From Cyanophora paradoxa (lineage: Eukaryota; Glaucocystophyceae; Cyanophorales; Cyanophoraceae), in the NCBI GenBank assembly GCA_004431415.1, contig QPMI01000571.1, forward strand, positions 79,293 to 143,292: 64,000 nucleotides of DNA, in the 5' to 3' direction. The notes under the pieces are model-generated. The model was not told the DNA's origin. It did not search any database and worked only from the letters and a program-made list of their open reading frames with translations. The translations under genes and the position numbers were made by a program. Each line of letters begins with the position of its first letter. Position 1 is the stretch's first letter. This document shows, in pieces, positions 12,301-22,700 of the stretch.

Positions 12301-15300
12301 CAGGCACGCCCTTCGGGGGGCAAGTTCAACGTTCGGACGGGACGGGGTTGGAAAGGGGCGCCGCGGGGATTCGAACCGGAGCTCCTCGAGGAGGCCGTCC
12401 TTCGCCACCCCCGCGGCCGCCTTCAGGAACCTGCGCGGGCCTTCAGGGGGTACAGGTGCGGACGGCACCGATTCGGATCGCCGCGTACCCCCCCGCCTTG
12501 CCGTAGAGCCGCGGGTCGCGGTGAAGGTTGCGGTGCATGCTGAGCTCCTTGGCCCGCTGCGGTACCCCCCGCAGGACGGGGGGCCGGGGCAGCCCGCCTT
12601 TGCTGTACGCCTCCGTCTCGAGGCGGATCAGGTGCCTGTGAGAGAGTGAGAGGGGTGGGGGCGCGAGGGCGGGGCGGGGCGCGCGATCGGATGGAGACGG
12701 AGCGGGCGGCGCCGAGGGGCGGCATGCCCTCCTCGTTCTGCGCGTCCAGCGAGGCCCCCGCCTGGAGCAGCGCATCCACAAGCAGCGCGCTCCCCTCGTA
12801 GTGCCCGCACGCCCTGCCCCGCCACCCGGCTCAGCCCCGGCCCGGGCGGAAGAGGGGGTTACCGGAAAGAAAGAACGCACTCGTGGAGTGGCTCGCCGCC
12901 CGGCGGCGCGTTTGCGCTGTTTCGCTTCCGCACACAGTCCACCTTGGCGCCGCTGGGTACGCGCATCAAATCTCGAGACGAAGAAGAGCGAAGATAATTC
13001 AGCGGGGGGTACCGTTGGAGGAGAAGGCGAACGGTCGCCAGATCCTCCTCCTTTTTCGCGCCGCCGGCGGTCAGGACCGCCCACGCCAGGGGGGTACCCA
13101 GGTCCAGGACCTCCATGTTCACGTCCGCGCCCTGCCGGGGCCCTTTTCAGAAAGGAAAGGGTAGGAGAGGGGGGTACGGCACCTTGTCGAGGAGCAGCTG
13201 GACGATGGGGAGGGGCCGGGCCTTGCAGTACATCCGGTCCGAGTACCCCGTCCCTGAAGATGGATTCCTTCAGAGGAGGCTGGAGGGGTACGTCTAGTCC
13301 GGGTGTGCAAGGGGGTACCGCACCGTCGTACGGTCCGCAGCCGCAGGCAAGGTGCAGGGGTGAGCCCCAGTAAATCGCCTCGTTGGGATCCGCCCCCGCG
13401 TCCAAAAGCACCCTTGGGGGGGGGGGGGGGGGGGGGGGATGAGCGGCCGGGGTACGGGTCCCTAGTAGGCAGCGGCGCACCGGATGGTCTCGTCGTCGCA
13501 TTTGTAGAGGAACGCCTGCGGGAAAACGGGCGTCTGGTGGGTTCGAACCCGCGCACGGGGAGGGGGCGGGCCTGGGCGAGGAGGCCGTCCGTGGGGGCCC
13601 CCGCGGCCAGCAGCTCCTTCATCGCCGCCGGGTTCCGCAGCGCCGTCTGCGTCGGCGGCCTGCGAACGAAGTCGGTCGGCCGGCGGGGTACAGGCCGGTC
13701 CGGTTCGAGTCTCGTACCCCGGGGCGTCCGAGGCGTCGTCGCCCTCGTTGCGGGGGCAGTTGCCCAGGTCCGGCTTCCGCTCAAGGATTGCCCTGCCCGG
13801 GATCGGACCGGGGTGGGGCGGGGCGGGACGGGGCGGGGCGGGGCGGGGCGGGGCGCACCGGACAACGGCCCCGGAGCTCGAACGCGAGGCGAGGTTCAGG
13901 GCCTGCGGGGGGGGACCGGTTTCTCTTAGAAAAAACCGAAAGGGGTAGGGCGGGATAGAGCGGGGCGGGGGGTACGCGCGCGCCTGCCAGGCGCCCTTGT
14001 TGGCGGCGTGGACGGAGGCGCCGCGGGCCAGCAGCTCGAGGACGACCGCGTCGGGGGCGCCGTGGCTCAGGGCCGCCAGCAGGGGCGTGTTCCCCCGGTC
14101 CCCGTCCTTTGCCTCCAGGTCCGCCCCGGCATCCAGAAGGACCCTGGCCGTGGAGGGGGATGAAGGGGGAAGGGGGGTAGAGGCGCTGAAGGGGGGTACC
14201 GGACGGTCTCGAGGACGTCGCTCTCGAGGAGTGCGCGCGCCGCCGCGTGCAGCGGCTCGTCCCCCTCGGGGGGAGAGCCCCGCCCGAGGCCCAGGACCTC
14301 CCTGTACCCCCCGCCCCGTCGGGCTCCCGCTGTGGCGGAGGGCGAGGGGGGGGCCGGCGGGGGGGTACGCACTTGTCGCAGGAGGCGGCGAGGTGGAGGG
14401 GGGTAAAGCCGGCGCCGGCGCCCCCGACGGGCTTGGAGGGCAGCGAGGGGGGTACGCCCATCTCCAGGAGGGCCCGCACGCAGGCGGGTCGCGCCGACCC
14501 GGCCGCCGCGTGAATTGCGGCGCGGCCCCCCCGCGCGCCCCGCTGCGGACCGGCGTGAGCGGCCTTAGGAGCTGCGCGGCGCCCGCCCCGCCCCGCCCCG
14601 CCCTGCCCCGCGCCACGCGCCTGGTTCCGATTGTTCTGCTGCTTGGGGGCCGCCTTATCGGCCCTGAGCGGCGCCACGAGGCTCACCCCGAGCGCCGCGA
14701 GGACCCTGCCGGCGAACACGCGGTCAGCGAGGCGGCGACTGCGGGCGCGGGAAGGAGGAAGAGGGCGGGAAAGGGGGCCGCCCGCACTTAAGGACGTCGA
14801 CGTGGCCCTCGGAGGCGGCGAGGAGCGCGGCGTAGGGCCCGCGGCCCGCCACGTCGGCGCCCCTCTTCGCGAGCAGCTGGACGCACGCCGCGTGGCCCCG
14901 CTCCGCCGCGAGTTCCAGGGCCGATGCCTGCCCTCGCCGCGTCAGGGACAGGGGGGGTGGAGGAGACAGAGGGGGGGAGCGGGTGCGCGCCGGCTCGAGC
15001 TCGGAGCGCTCGCGGGAGATGACGCCCCGCGCGTTGGCGTCGGCGCCGCGGTCGAGGAGGAGCTCGATGACCTCGGCGTGGCCCCCCGCCGCCGCCTCCA
15101 GCAGGCTCGGCCACGGCCCGTCCGAGCCGCGGCCCCGATCCTCGTCTTCGCCCTCGCGATCGGCCGGCGGCTCCCCGTCCCGGGCGCCGGCCCCGCGATC
15201 CAGGAGGTACCTACAACGCGTGGCGTCACGGTGAATCGGGGCGGTACCCCCCCACGGGGCGCCCGCACCGGACGGCCTCGAGGTGGCCGTAGCGGGCGGC

Positions 15301-16681
15301 GAGGTTCAGGGGCGTCCCGAGCTGCCTCGCGAGGACCCGCACCGGCTCCTTGCGCTCCTCCACGAGGAACCGGAGCACCTCCAGGCGGCCCGCCCCCGCC
15401 GCCCCGTGCAGCGGCAGCGGTCGTTTCGAGACGAGGAGGCCCCCTGGGCCTTCCTTCGGGGCCTCCTCCTCCTCCTCCTCCTCCTCCTCCTCGCCCTCTG
15501 CCCTCGGAGGCTTCTTCGGCTTGCGCTCAAGGAGGTACCTGCGAGGCCGCGGCGCTCGGGAACGGGTTGGGACGGGGCGGGAGGAAGGGCACCGGACGAG
15601 CTCGACGCTGCCGCTCTCGGCGGCGCAGAAGGCGGCGACATGGGCGAGTGGGTGGTAGGCGCCCGCGAAAATCACCGTGTCGCGCTCGTGCTGCGGGCAG
15701 CTCCACGCCCCCTTCTTCCTGCGCTCATCCTCATCTTCCGCCGCCGGAAGCGGCGCCGGCCACGAGTCCAGGAGTAGCCTGCCGGGGCCGGGGCGGGGCG
15801 GGGCGGGCGGGGCGAGCGTGAGGGCCGGTCCGGGGGGGGCAAGACCGTGGGGGCGCCGGGGCCCGGACCGGGTGAGGACGAGGCTGCCGGCGCGGGCGGC
15901 GGCGAGGACGACTCCGGCGTAGCTCCGCGTCGGCCACGCGGCCTGCGAGCGGTACGGCAGCTCGTCATCGAAGCCCTGCCGCCCCGCCAGCAGCCTCCTA
16001 CCGCCGCCCGCGCCCGCGCCCGTCAGCCGCGCCGCCCGCGGCGCCGGCGAAGCCGCGGCGGCGCTCGGCCGCACTTGAGCGCGTCGGCGTCCCCCGTGCT
16101 GGCCGCCTTGTACAGCGCGCACGGCTCGGCGCCGTAGTCGGTGGGCGGCGCCCCGCGGCCGATGAGCAGCCTGCGGGGGCGCGCGCGGGGAAAGCTGAGT
16201 AATCGCAACTCAGGTTTTCTGAGAGATCTCACCTAAGAACTGCCGCGTGCCCGCCGCTGGCTGCGTGCCAGAGCGGCGTGCGGCCGGCCGAGTCTGGAGC
16301 GGTGATGAGGAAGCGCGACTGAGCCCCGCGGTCCAGCAGGAGGCTGCGGAGACAAGGAGCTTAAGTTCGACGTGCAGGCAGCTCGTTAAAGCGCTCAAGG
16401 CGAGTGCAAAGGCCGCGGCTCGCGCTGGCCGCGGGATATCGATCCGGACAAGTCGCACCGGCAGGCATCCACGTCGCCGATAGACGCAGCGTACGCGAGC
16501 GGCTGCACGAGCAGCCGGGCGTCAGACTGCGGCGGCCGTGCGGGGATGCTGAAGGCCGGGTGCGCACGGTTTTGCCGTCGGACGCACGCGCGACGTGCGG
16601 GTCCTTCTGAAGATCGGCACCCTCTGCATACTTGCTCCAGAACGCCGCCAGGCCGCCCTGGGAGCCGAAGCTCGCTCCCAT
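9397..16681 (-). CDS. Ankyrin-TIR-TIR protein with CaaX end (catalytic Glu replaced by Gln)
   Basis: Exon 1 is 16,568-16,681 (MGASFGSQ..., 38 codons, phase 0) and exon 2 is 16,459-16,526. A long run of one-repeat exons follows down to about 11,500; each begins with an LL-x-x-GA block and ends at a split Arg codon (for example GRTPLWHAASGGHAAVLR, then LYKAASTGDADALK). An acidic poly-Glu insert lies at about 15,466-15,492. TIR1 spans 11,432-10,679 with exons ending DAFFS, HVT, TEAD, FVV, DDQLQ, QFA and DLST. A second TIR-like domain spans about 10,470-9,810. The tail reads ERAAAERRERLARARRRAEE and ends SKACSIS before TAG, a CaaX prenylation motif. At 10,962-10,964 a Gln codon sits where TIR NADases have Glu, so this copy is probably not catalytic. 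MG at the N-terminus allows myristoylation, but residue 6 is Gly, so that is weak. The paralogue lies head-to-head at 16,797. Confidence 0.85.
9810..10470 (-). other. Second TIR-like domain, minus-strand gene
   Basis: Strand A-like PFLFVWCHAAV, then helix FVRGLAHRGRRCWLEC, CAAFVPLLSPAALADPLLRD, PLKPVVVSELQ and VLEGLFPDAEPYVYIT. Order and spacing follow a TIR fold and match the paralogue exon for exon. There is no Glu at the catalytic position (LRDRF). Introns after DRFQ (donor GC at 10,052-10,053) and after SELQ (donor GC at 9,949-9,950) are GC-AG. Confidence 0.55.
10679..11432 (-). other. TIR1 domain-coding exons, minus-strand gene
   Basis: Exons (plus coordinates): 11,389-11,432, 11,264-11,330, 11,171-11,200 (30 nt), 11,059-11,105, 10,884-10,998, a short exon near 10,780, and a 12-nt exon 10,679-10,690. 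Strand beta-A reads LRDAFFS with the intron after FS, exactly as in the plus-strand paralogue. The block LGRPVYPVW is the conserved region after the catalytic helix. The residue seven before LGRP is Gln (codon 10,962-10,964), where the paralogue has Glu. The WC pair that precedes the glutamate in the paralogue is also absent (SARCRAQL). Confidence 0.8.
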
Positions 16682-16796
16682 GACCTTCCCGAAATTTGAT
16701 CGGAGGCTCGCTTACGGTGTCGGCGGTGTCGCTTGAGCCGGGATACGGATAATTCGGGCGCGGACTGTCCAGGCCCGCACGCGCGCGGCCCAGCAG
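16682..16796. promoter_or_regulatory. 115-bp bidirectional promoter of the TIR-ankyrin pair
   Basis: Only 115 bp lie between the two divergent start codons (minus ATG ending 16,681; plus ATG at 16,797). The gap holds a near-symmetric pair of motifs, CCCGAAATT at about 16,688 and AATTCGGG at about 16,751, which are inverted copies of each other with one base difference. This is a candidate site for a shared regulator. No TATA box is evident. If either gene has an upstream non-coding exon, the promoter would be elsewhere. Confidence 0.6.
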
Positions 16797-19700
16797 ATGG
16801 CTGGAGAGATGGACCAGGATGCGGCCGACGAGGCGCTTATCTTGGCCGCTGCTGCCGGGGACGTTCGCTCGATAAGGTGCGCCCGCCTGCGCTTGCGAAT
16901 GCGTGCGCTTACAGCCGCCGCCGAGCTCGGGCGTGTCTAGTGCATAGAGATGAGCTCACGTGCTTTGCAGAGACCTCCTCTCGCGGGGGGCTTCCCCGAA
17001 CGCGTTTTCGAGGCGGCCGCTGAAGCGAGCGGACGGCAAGGCGATCCCTGTTGGCCGTTCCGCGCTGCATGAGGCGGCGCAAGTCGGGCATGTAGAAGCG
17101 CTGCGGTATGCCCGCTTGCGGCCGCCGCGCGGGATCTCTTCAAGTTCTGCGCAGGCGCTGACTTTTGATCTTTCTCCGCTTGCAGCACGCTGCTCGACGC
17201 GCCGCACGCCGACGCGAACTCGCGCTACATCGCCGGCCCCGATCAGTCTCGGGACCCGGGCCCCGCGCCGCTAGACATGGCGGCGGCGGCGAACCGCCCG
17301 GCGGCCGTGCAGCTCCTGCTCGACCGCGGCGCCGACGGGCTGCAGGGTGCCCTTTTCGGCGCCGTACGGGCCAATTCCGACACGGGGGACGCCGTGCGGT
17401 ACGCTTCGGAGGCCCTCGCTGCGCCCGCGGGCCGCCGACGAACACGCGGGCGGGCGCAGGTTGCTGCTCGAGCGCGGGGCGAAGGCGGGAGAGAGGGAGT
17501 TAAGCTATGCTGCACAGGCGGGGAATGCGGGGGCCCTCCGGTGCGGTCGGCCCGCCCCGCCCCGCCCCATCGCCGCCGCCGCCGCCTCACGGAGGTCTAA
17601 CGGGCGCAGGGCGGTCCTGGGAGCGATGCCGGCGGGCGAGGCGCGAACGAAGGCGATCGAATCCTGCGGCTTCTCGGCGGCCCGCGGCGGCAGCGGCGAG
17701 GTCGTACGGCGCGCCGTACCCCCCCTTTCCCCCCCCCCCCTCCGCCTGCCCGCCCCCCTCCGCCTGCCCGCCCTCGTCGGTTCAGGCCCTGACCGGCCCT
17801 CCAGACTCCTAGCGGCGGCGGGTATGCCTCCGGAAGGGGAGATCTCCCGGGACGGGTACACGTTCGTGGGGCTCGCCGCCGTCGAAGGGAAGCTCGAGAC
17901 CGTCACGTGCGATCCGCCCCCCGCCCCCCGCCCCCCCCCCCCCCCCCGCCCCGCCCCCCCCCCGTTCCCCCCTCGCGGCTCGCTGGGCCGGGCCGAGCGG
18001 ATACGGGTACGGGCCGCAGGGCTCTCGTGGAGATGGGCGCGAGGATCGCCGGCATCGTCGTACCCGGGGCCAAGGGCGGCCCCCGCCCCGACGTCATCTC
18101 CTGGGCCGCCGAAGGGGGCGATCCCGCCGTGATCCGGTGCGCGCCGGACCGGCGGTCCCATAAACTTAGCACGCCGGCCCAGCTGAGCGCCGGGCCGATC
18201 AGGTACCTCCTCTCGCGCGGGGCGGACCTGGAGGCGCGGGACGGGGAGGGGATGACCCCGCTCCTGAAGGCGGCCGCCTGCGGGCACGGCCCCGCCGTCG
18301 AGGCCCTCGCCGATGCCGGCGCCGACGTCGCCGCCCGCGAGACGGGGCCCTACGGGGCGCCCCTGCCCGAGGGCCGGGCGGCCCGCGGCGTGCCGGACTT
18401 GGCCCCGGCGCTCTCGCACCCCGGCGTCCTGCGGCTCCTGGGGGCCCGCGGCATCCCCTACGACCTCGCCGCGCAGGAGTCCGTCTTCGTCCGGGGCGCC
18501 TTCCCGATCGTCCGCCAGAAGGCCCGCCCGCGTGCCCTCACTTAAGCTTCGAGTCTTAAGCTTTTAGCTAAATCTTCAACTGAGCTGTACGGCAGTTGAT
18601 GCGGACGCCGCTGGGGCACGCCGCCAAGCGCGGGGACGCCGAAGCCGTCCGGTGCGCCCCGCCCCCGCCTCCCGACCCCTTCATCTTCGCCTCGCCTCCG
18701 GTCCCGCTTCATCCGCGCTCAGGGCGCTGCTGGCGGCGGGGGCGGACCCGAACGTCCCCGCGACGCTCATCCAGTGGAGCATGCGCCGCGAGGAGTCTCA
18801 GTGCGCTCGCCTCGTCCCGGCGCCCGTTAGTCCCTTTAGTTTCGACCGAATCGGGTGCTATGAGCTTCCGGATGCCAATGCCCCAACCCCTTCTGGCCCG
18901 CCGTGGGGAGGCTCACGCGCGCCGCTGATACGGGCCGGGGGCGCAGGCACCCGTCCTCTACCCCCCTCCACGACGCAGCCAGCGACGGCTTCTCCGACGT
19001 CGTTCGGTGCGCCGTACCCCCTCTCCCGCTGCCCCCGCCCGCCCGCCGGCGAGCGAGCGTGCGGGCGCTGCCGCAGGCTGCTGGTGGCGGGCGGGGCGGA
19101 CATGGCGGCGCGCCACGCGGGCAGGCGGCCCCTGGAAGCCGCCATCGCCGCGGGCCGCACCGACGCCGCCCGGTGCCTTCCTCCCGCTCCCGCCCTCCTC
19201 CTAGCCTTTTTTATCACATCTAACCGCCCTCTAATCTAAACGCGCTTGCTACCAGGGCGCTCCTGGAGCTCGGCTGCCCCGTGGACGACGCGGCATACGC
19301 GGCGGAGGAGGAGGGGCAGAGGGCGCCCGAGGCCGCGCTGCCCCTCGCCGCCGAGCGCGGCGACCTCGAGCTCGTCCGGTGCGCAGTCTCCCTCTGAAGA
19401 GGCCGGGGCGCCATCTCTCTTTCTAGCCTGTCTTTCTGTCTGTCTGAGCTGCTGGGGCCAGGGAGCTGCTGGCGCGGGGCGCCTCGCCGGGGGCGCGGCA
19501 CGGGCACAAGGCGGGGCCCTACGAGCTGGCCGCCCTGGGCGGCCACTTCGAAGTCCTCCGGTAAATCTTTGGGCCGCCTCTCTCTCTCTCTTTCTGAGGG
19601 GAGGCGGGCGGGCGGGCAGGGAGTTGGTGGCGAGGGCGGCGCCCCCCGCGGAGGTCGTCGAGGGCATCGCGGCGGGCGCCGCGCGCGAGGGCTCGGCCGC

Positions 19701-22700
19701 CTGCCTCCGCGTCGCCCTGGACGCCGGCGCCGACCCGCGGCGGCGCGTGAAGGAGAACAGCGCGTGGCTCACGCCGCTGCTGATGGCGGCGGGCAACGGG
19801 CACCTCGGCTGCGTGCGGGAGCTGCTGGAGAGGGGGGCGGACCCCGGCGAGGTCGAGGGGGTGCCCCCGCCCAGGCGCACGCCGGAGCAGGAGGAGGAGG
19901 ACGAGGCGGAGGGGCGGCCGCCCCCGCCCGAGTACGTGCTGGCGGGCTACTCGGCGCTGGAGCGGGCGGCGCGGGGCGGCCACGCGGCGGTGGTCCGCCT
20001 CCTCGCCTCGCGCGGGGCGCCCGTCGACCGCCCGGACTCCGGCCTCAACAGCGCCCTCGGTCAGTGCCCGGCCCCCTGCGCCCCCGGCCCGGCCCTCGAA
20101 CCGACGTCGGCGTCGACCCCCAATCTGGGCAGGCCTCGCGGCGAAGGAGGGGCGCCTGGAGGCCGTGCGGGCCCTCCTGCAGTGCGGGGCCGACCCCGCG
20201 AACCCGAAGGCGCGTACACGTACCCCCCTCGCGATCGGCGGCGCGCAGACCGCCCTGACGCGCGCGGACCGGTACCCCGGCAGGCCCTGAAAGCAAGCGG
20301 CGTGCTGGACTCGGCGTGGTGCCCCGCCCTGCACGCCGCCGCGTTCAACTTCGACATACCCTCCGTCCGGTGCGCCGTCCGAGCCGTCTTTGCCGCCTGA
20401 GCGTCCGAGCCGCCGTCTGACCCGAGAGAGAAGGGCGCTGCTGGAGGCGGGGGCGCCGATAAACCAGGCGGACGCGTCGAACCGGACGCCCATCATGCGG
20501 CCGCTCGCCTCGAGCGCCCGCGAGAAGGAGCCTCTGATGCTCAAGACCCTGCAGTGCTTTGATTTGTCTAGATCTCCTCTTGTTATCGTTAGTCTCGTTC
20601 CTCTTTGTTCGTTCGGCCCACGCCGCCCTCGCAGGGAGCTTCTGCGGGCGGGGGCCGACCCCTTCTACGGCTGGCAGGACAAGTGCACCATCGAGCAGAA
20701 CCTCCTCTACCAGGTTCGAGCCCCGTCGGGGCCCCTTTCTCTTCGTTCTCACCCGGCCGCAGGTCTCGGGCATGTACACGAAAAACCGCCTCACCATCCT
20801 CGCGTGCGTACCCGTACCCCCTCCCACCCCCTCCCCTGCCTTTCGCGCCATACCCAGGCCTGCATCACCGTACCCAGGGCGCTGGAGGAGGCGGGGCTGC
20901 GGCTGCCGACGCGGCACCCCGCCGTGGCTCAGGCGCTCGCCTTCGCACTCGCGCGCGGCGTCTACTCCGTCGCCAGGTCCGCGTACCCCTCCCCAGCCCC
21001 GCCTTCGCCTCGCTTGAGCTTCCGACGCCTTCCGCGCAGGTGGTTCCTGGAGCGAAAGGTCGACACGAACCTCGCGTACCTCTCTGACGAGGAGCGCGGC
21101 GGGCCCCACATCCGAGCGCGCCCCGGGCCCCTCCCCACTTTTAGATGAGATTCTGAGATTCTGCGGGGCAGGGCGAGACGCTCCTGCACAAGCTCCTGAT
21201 GGGCCGGCGCGAGCACGGCGAGTCCGCGGAGGACTTCGACGCCTGCCTCCGGTGCGCGCCCCGCCGGCCGGCCCGCTCGCTGGCCTGGCCTGCCCGGGCC
21301 TTGGGCGACGTCGACCGGCGCCTGCGCCTGCAGGCTGATCCTCGACAACGGGGCGGACGTCAACGAGTACTGCGAGGGCTCCTCCCGTGCGCACGCGCGC
21401 GCGCCCCGCCCTCACGCCTCTGCGCGGCTTGAGCACGCCGCCGCCTCCGCAGCGCTGCACCTTGCGGCGGGCAACGCGGAGGCGGGGGCCGAGACCGTCC
21501 GGTGCGCCCTTCCCTTGCGTCGCGCCCGTCGGTTCTTCTGCGTGCATCCGCCCCTCACGCCCCTCTCGCAGCTTCCTGATCGAGCGGGGCGCGGCGCTGG
21601 AGGCGAAGGACGCGGAGAATGACGAGGAGGGGAGGGGCCGCGGCCGCGGCCGGGGCGAGGCCCGCGGGCGGACGCCGCTGCTCGTCGCCGTCGCCGCGAG
21701 CAAGGGCGAGGATGGCCTCGAGACGGTCCGGGCGCTGCTCGACGCCGGCGCCGACATCGGCGCGCGCGACGCGGAGGGCCGGAGCGCCGCGGCGATCGCG
21801 GCGGCGGCCGCCGACCTCGAGCTGCTGCGGCTGCTGATGGGCCGCGGGGCCGGGCGCCACGCGCACGAGGGCGAGATCGTCGCTGCCGCCTGCGGCTCGG
21901 GCGGCGGCGGGCGGTACCGCCGCGGCCCCGAGACCCGCGACATCCTCGGGTGTGCCCTAGGCCTGTTCTCATCCCGTCCCGTACCCCTCTGAAACCCTCC
22001 CCCGGCCCCAGGGTCCTGCTGGAGGACGAGCTGAAGGAGGTCTCGGCGGAGGGCTTCGCCTGGCCCGCCGTCCGCCGCGACGCCGACGGCAGCCTCTCCG
22101 GCCGCGCCAAAGGGTGCCCGCCGCCCTGGCCCCCACGCTTTGCGCCCTCTCTGAAGCTCGCGGCGGGAAGGTACTCGACGGCGCTGGGGGAGGCGATGCG
22201 GGACGGGTCCGAGATGGCGGCCGAGGACGCCCGCCAGTGGGCCGACCTCCTCCTCTGCTGCCGCGGCCCGATACGCCTCAGGCGAGCGCGCAGGAAAGCT
22301 AGAGGGTGCCGCTGGCTGACGGCGCCGCAGCGAGATCCACGCGCTGAAGCCGGAGGAGACGGGCGGGGACGCGCGGGGGCCGCTGGTGGCGGCGGCGGCG
22401 CGCGTGCTGCGGCTCGAGGGCCGCGTCGAGCCGGAGCCGCCCGAGGACCCCAAGAAGAAGACGAAGAAGAAAGCAAAGTGCGCCCTCGCTTCGGTTCCTG
22501 TCATTGCCGGCGTACGCTGAGCGGGCCCGTGCCGGGCGGGCGGGGCTGCAGGGGCCAGGAGGACGAGGAGGAGGAGGCGGAGCAGGAGGACCCCGCCGAG
22601 GCGGACGCGCGGGACCGGGAGACGCCGCTGCACGCCGCCTGCCGCGTCGGCCTCCGCCTCACGGCCCTCCGCCTCGCCGCCGCCGCCACCCCGGAGACCG

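Noticed and set aside
16679-16681. N-myristoylation of the minus-strand protein (MGASFGSQ).
   Set aside because: Gly-2 is present but position 6 is Gly, not Ser or Thr; too weak to call without a predictor.
18522-18600. A gene end at TAA 18,544 and a new gene start at ATG 18,599.
   Set aside because: A GC-AG intron 18,522-18,595 joins the two parts in phase 0 and completes an ankyrin repeat (TPLGHAAKRGDAEAVR).
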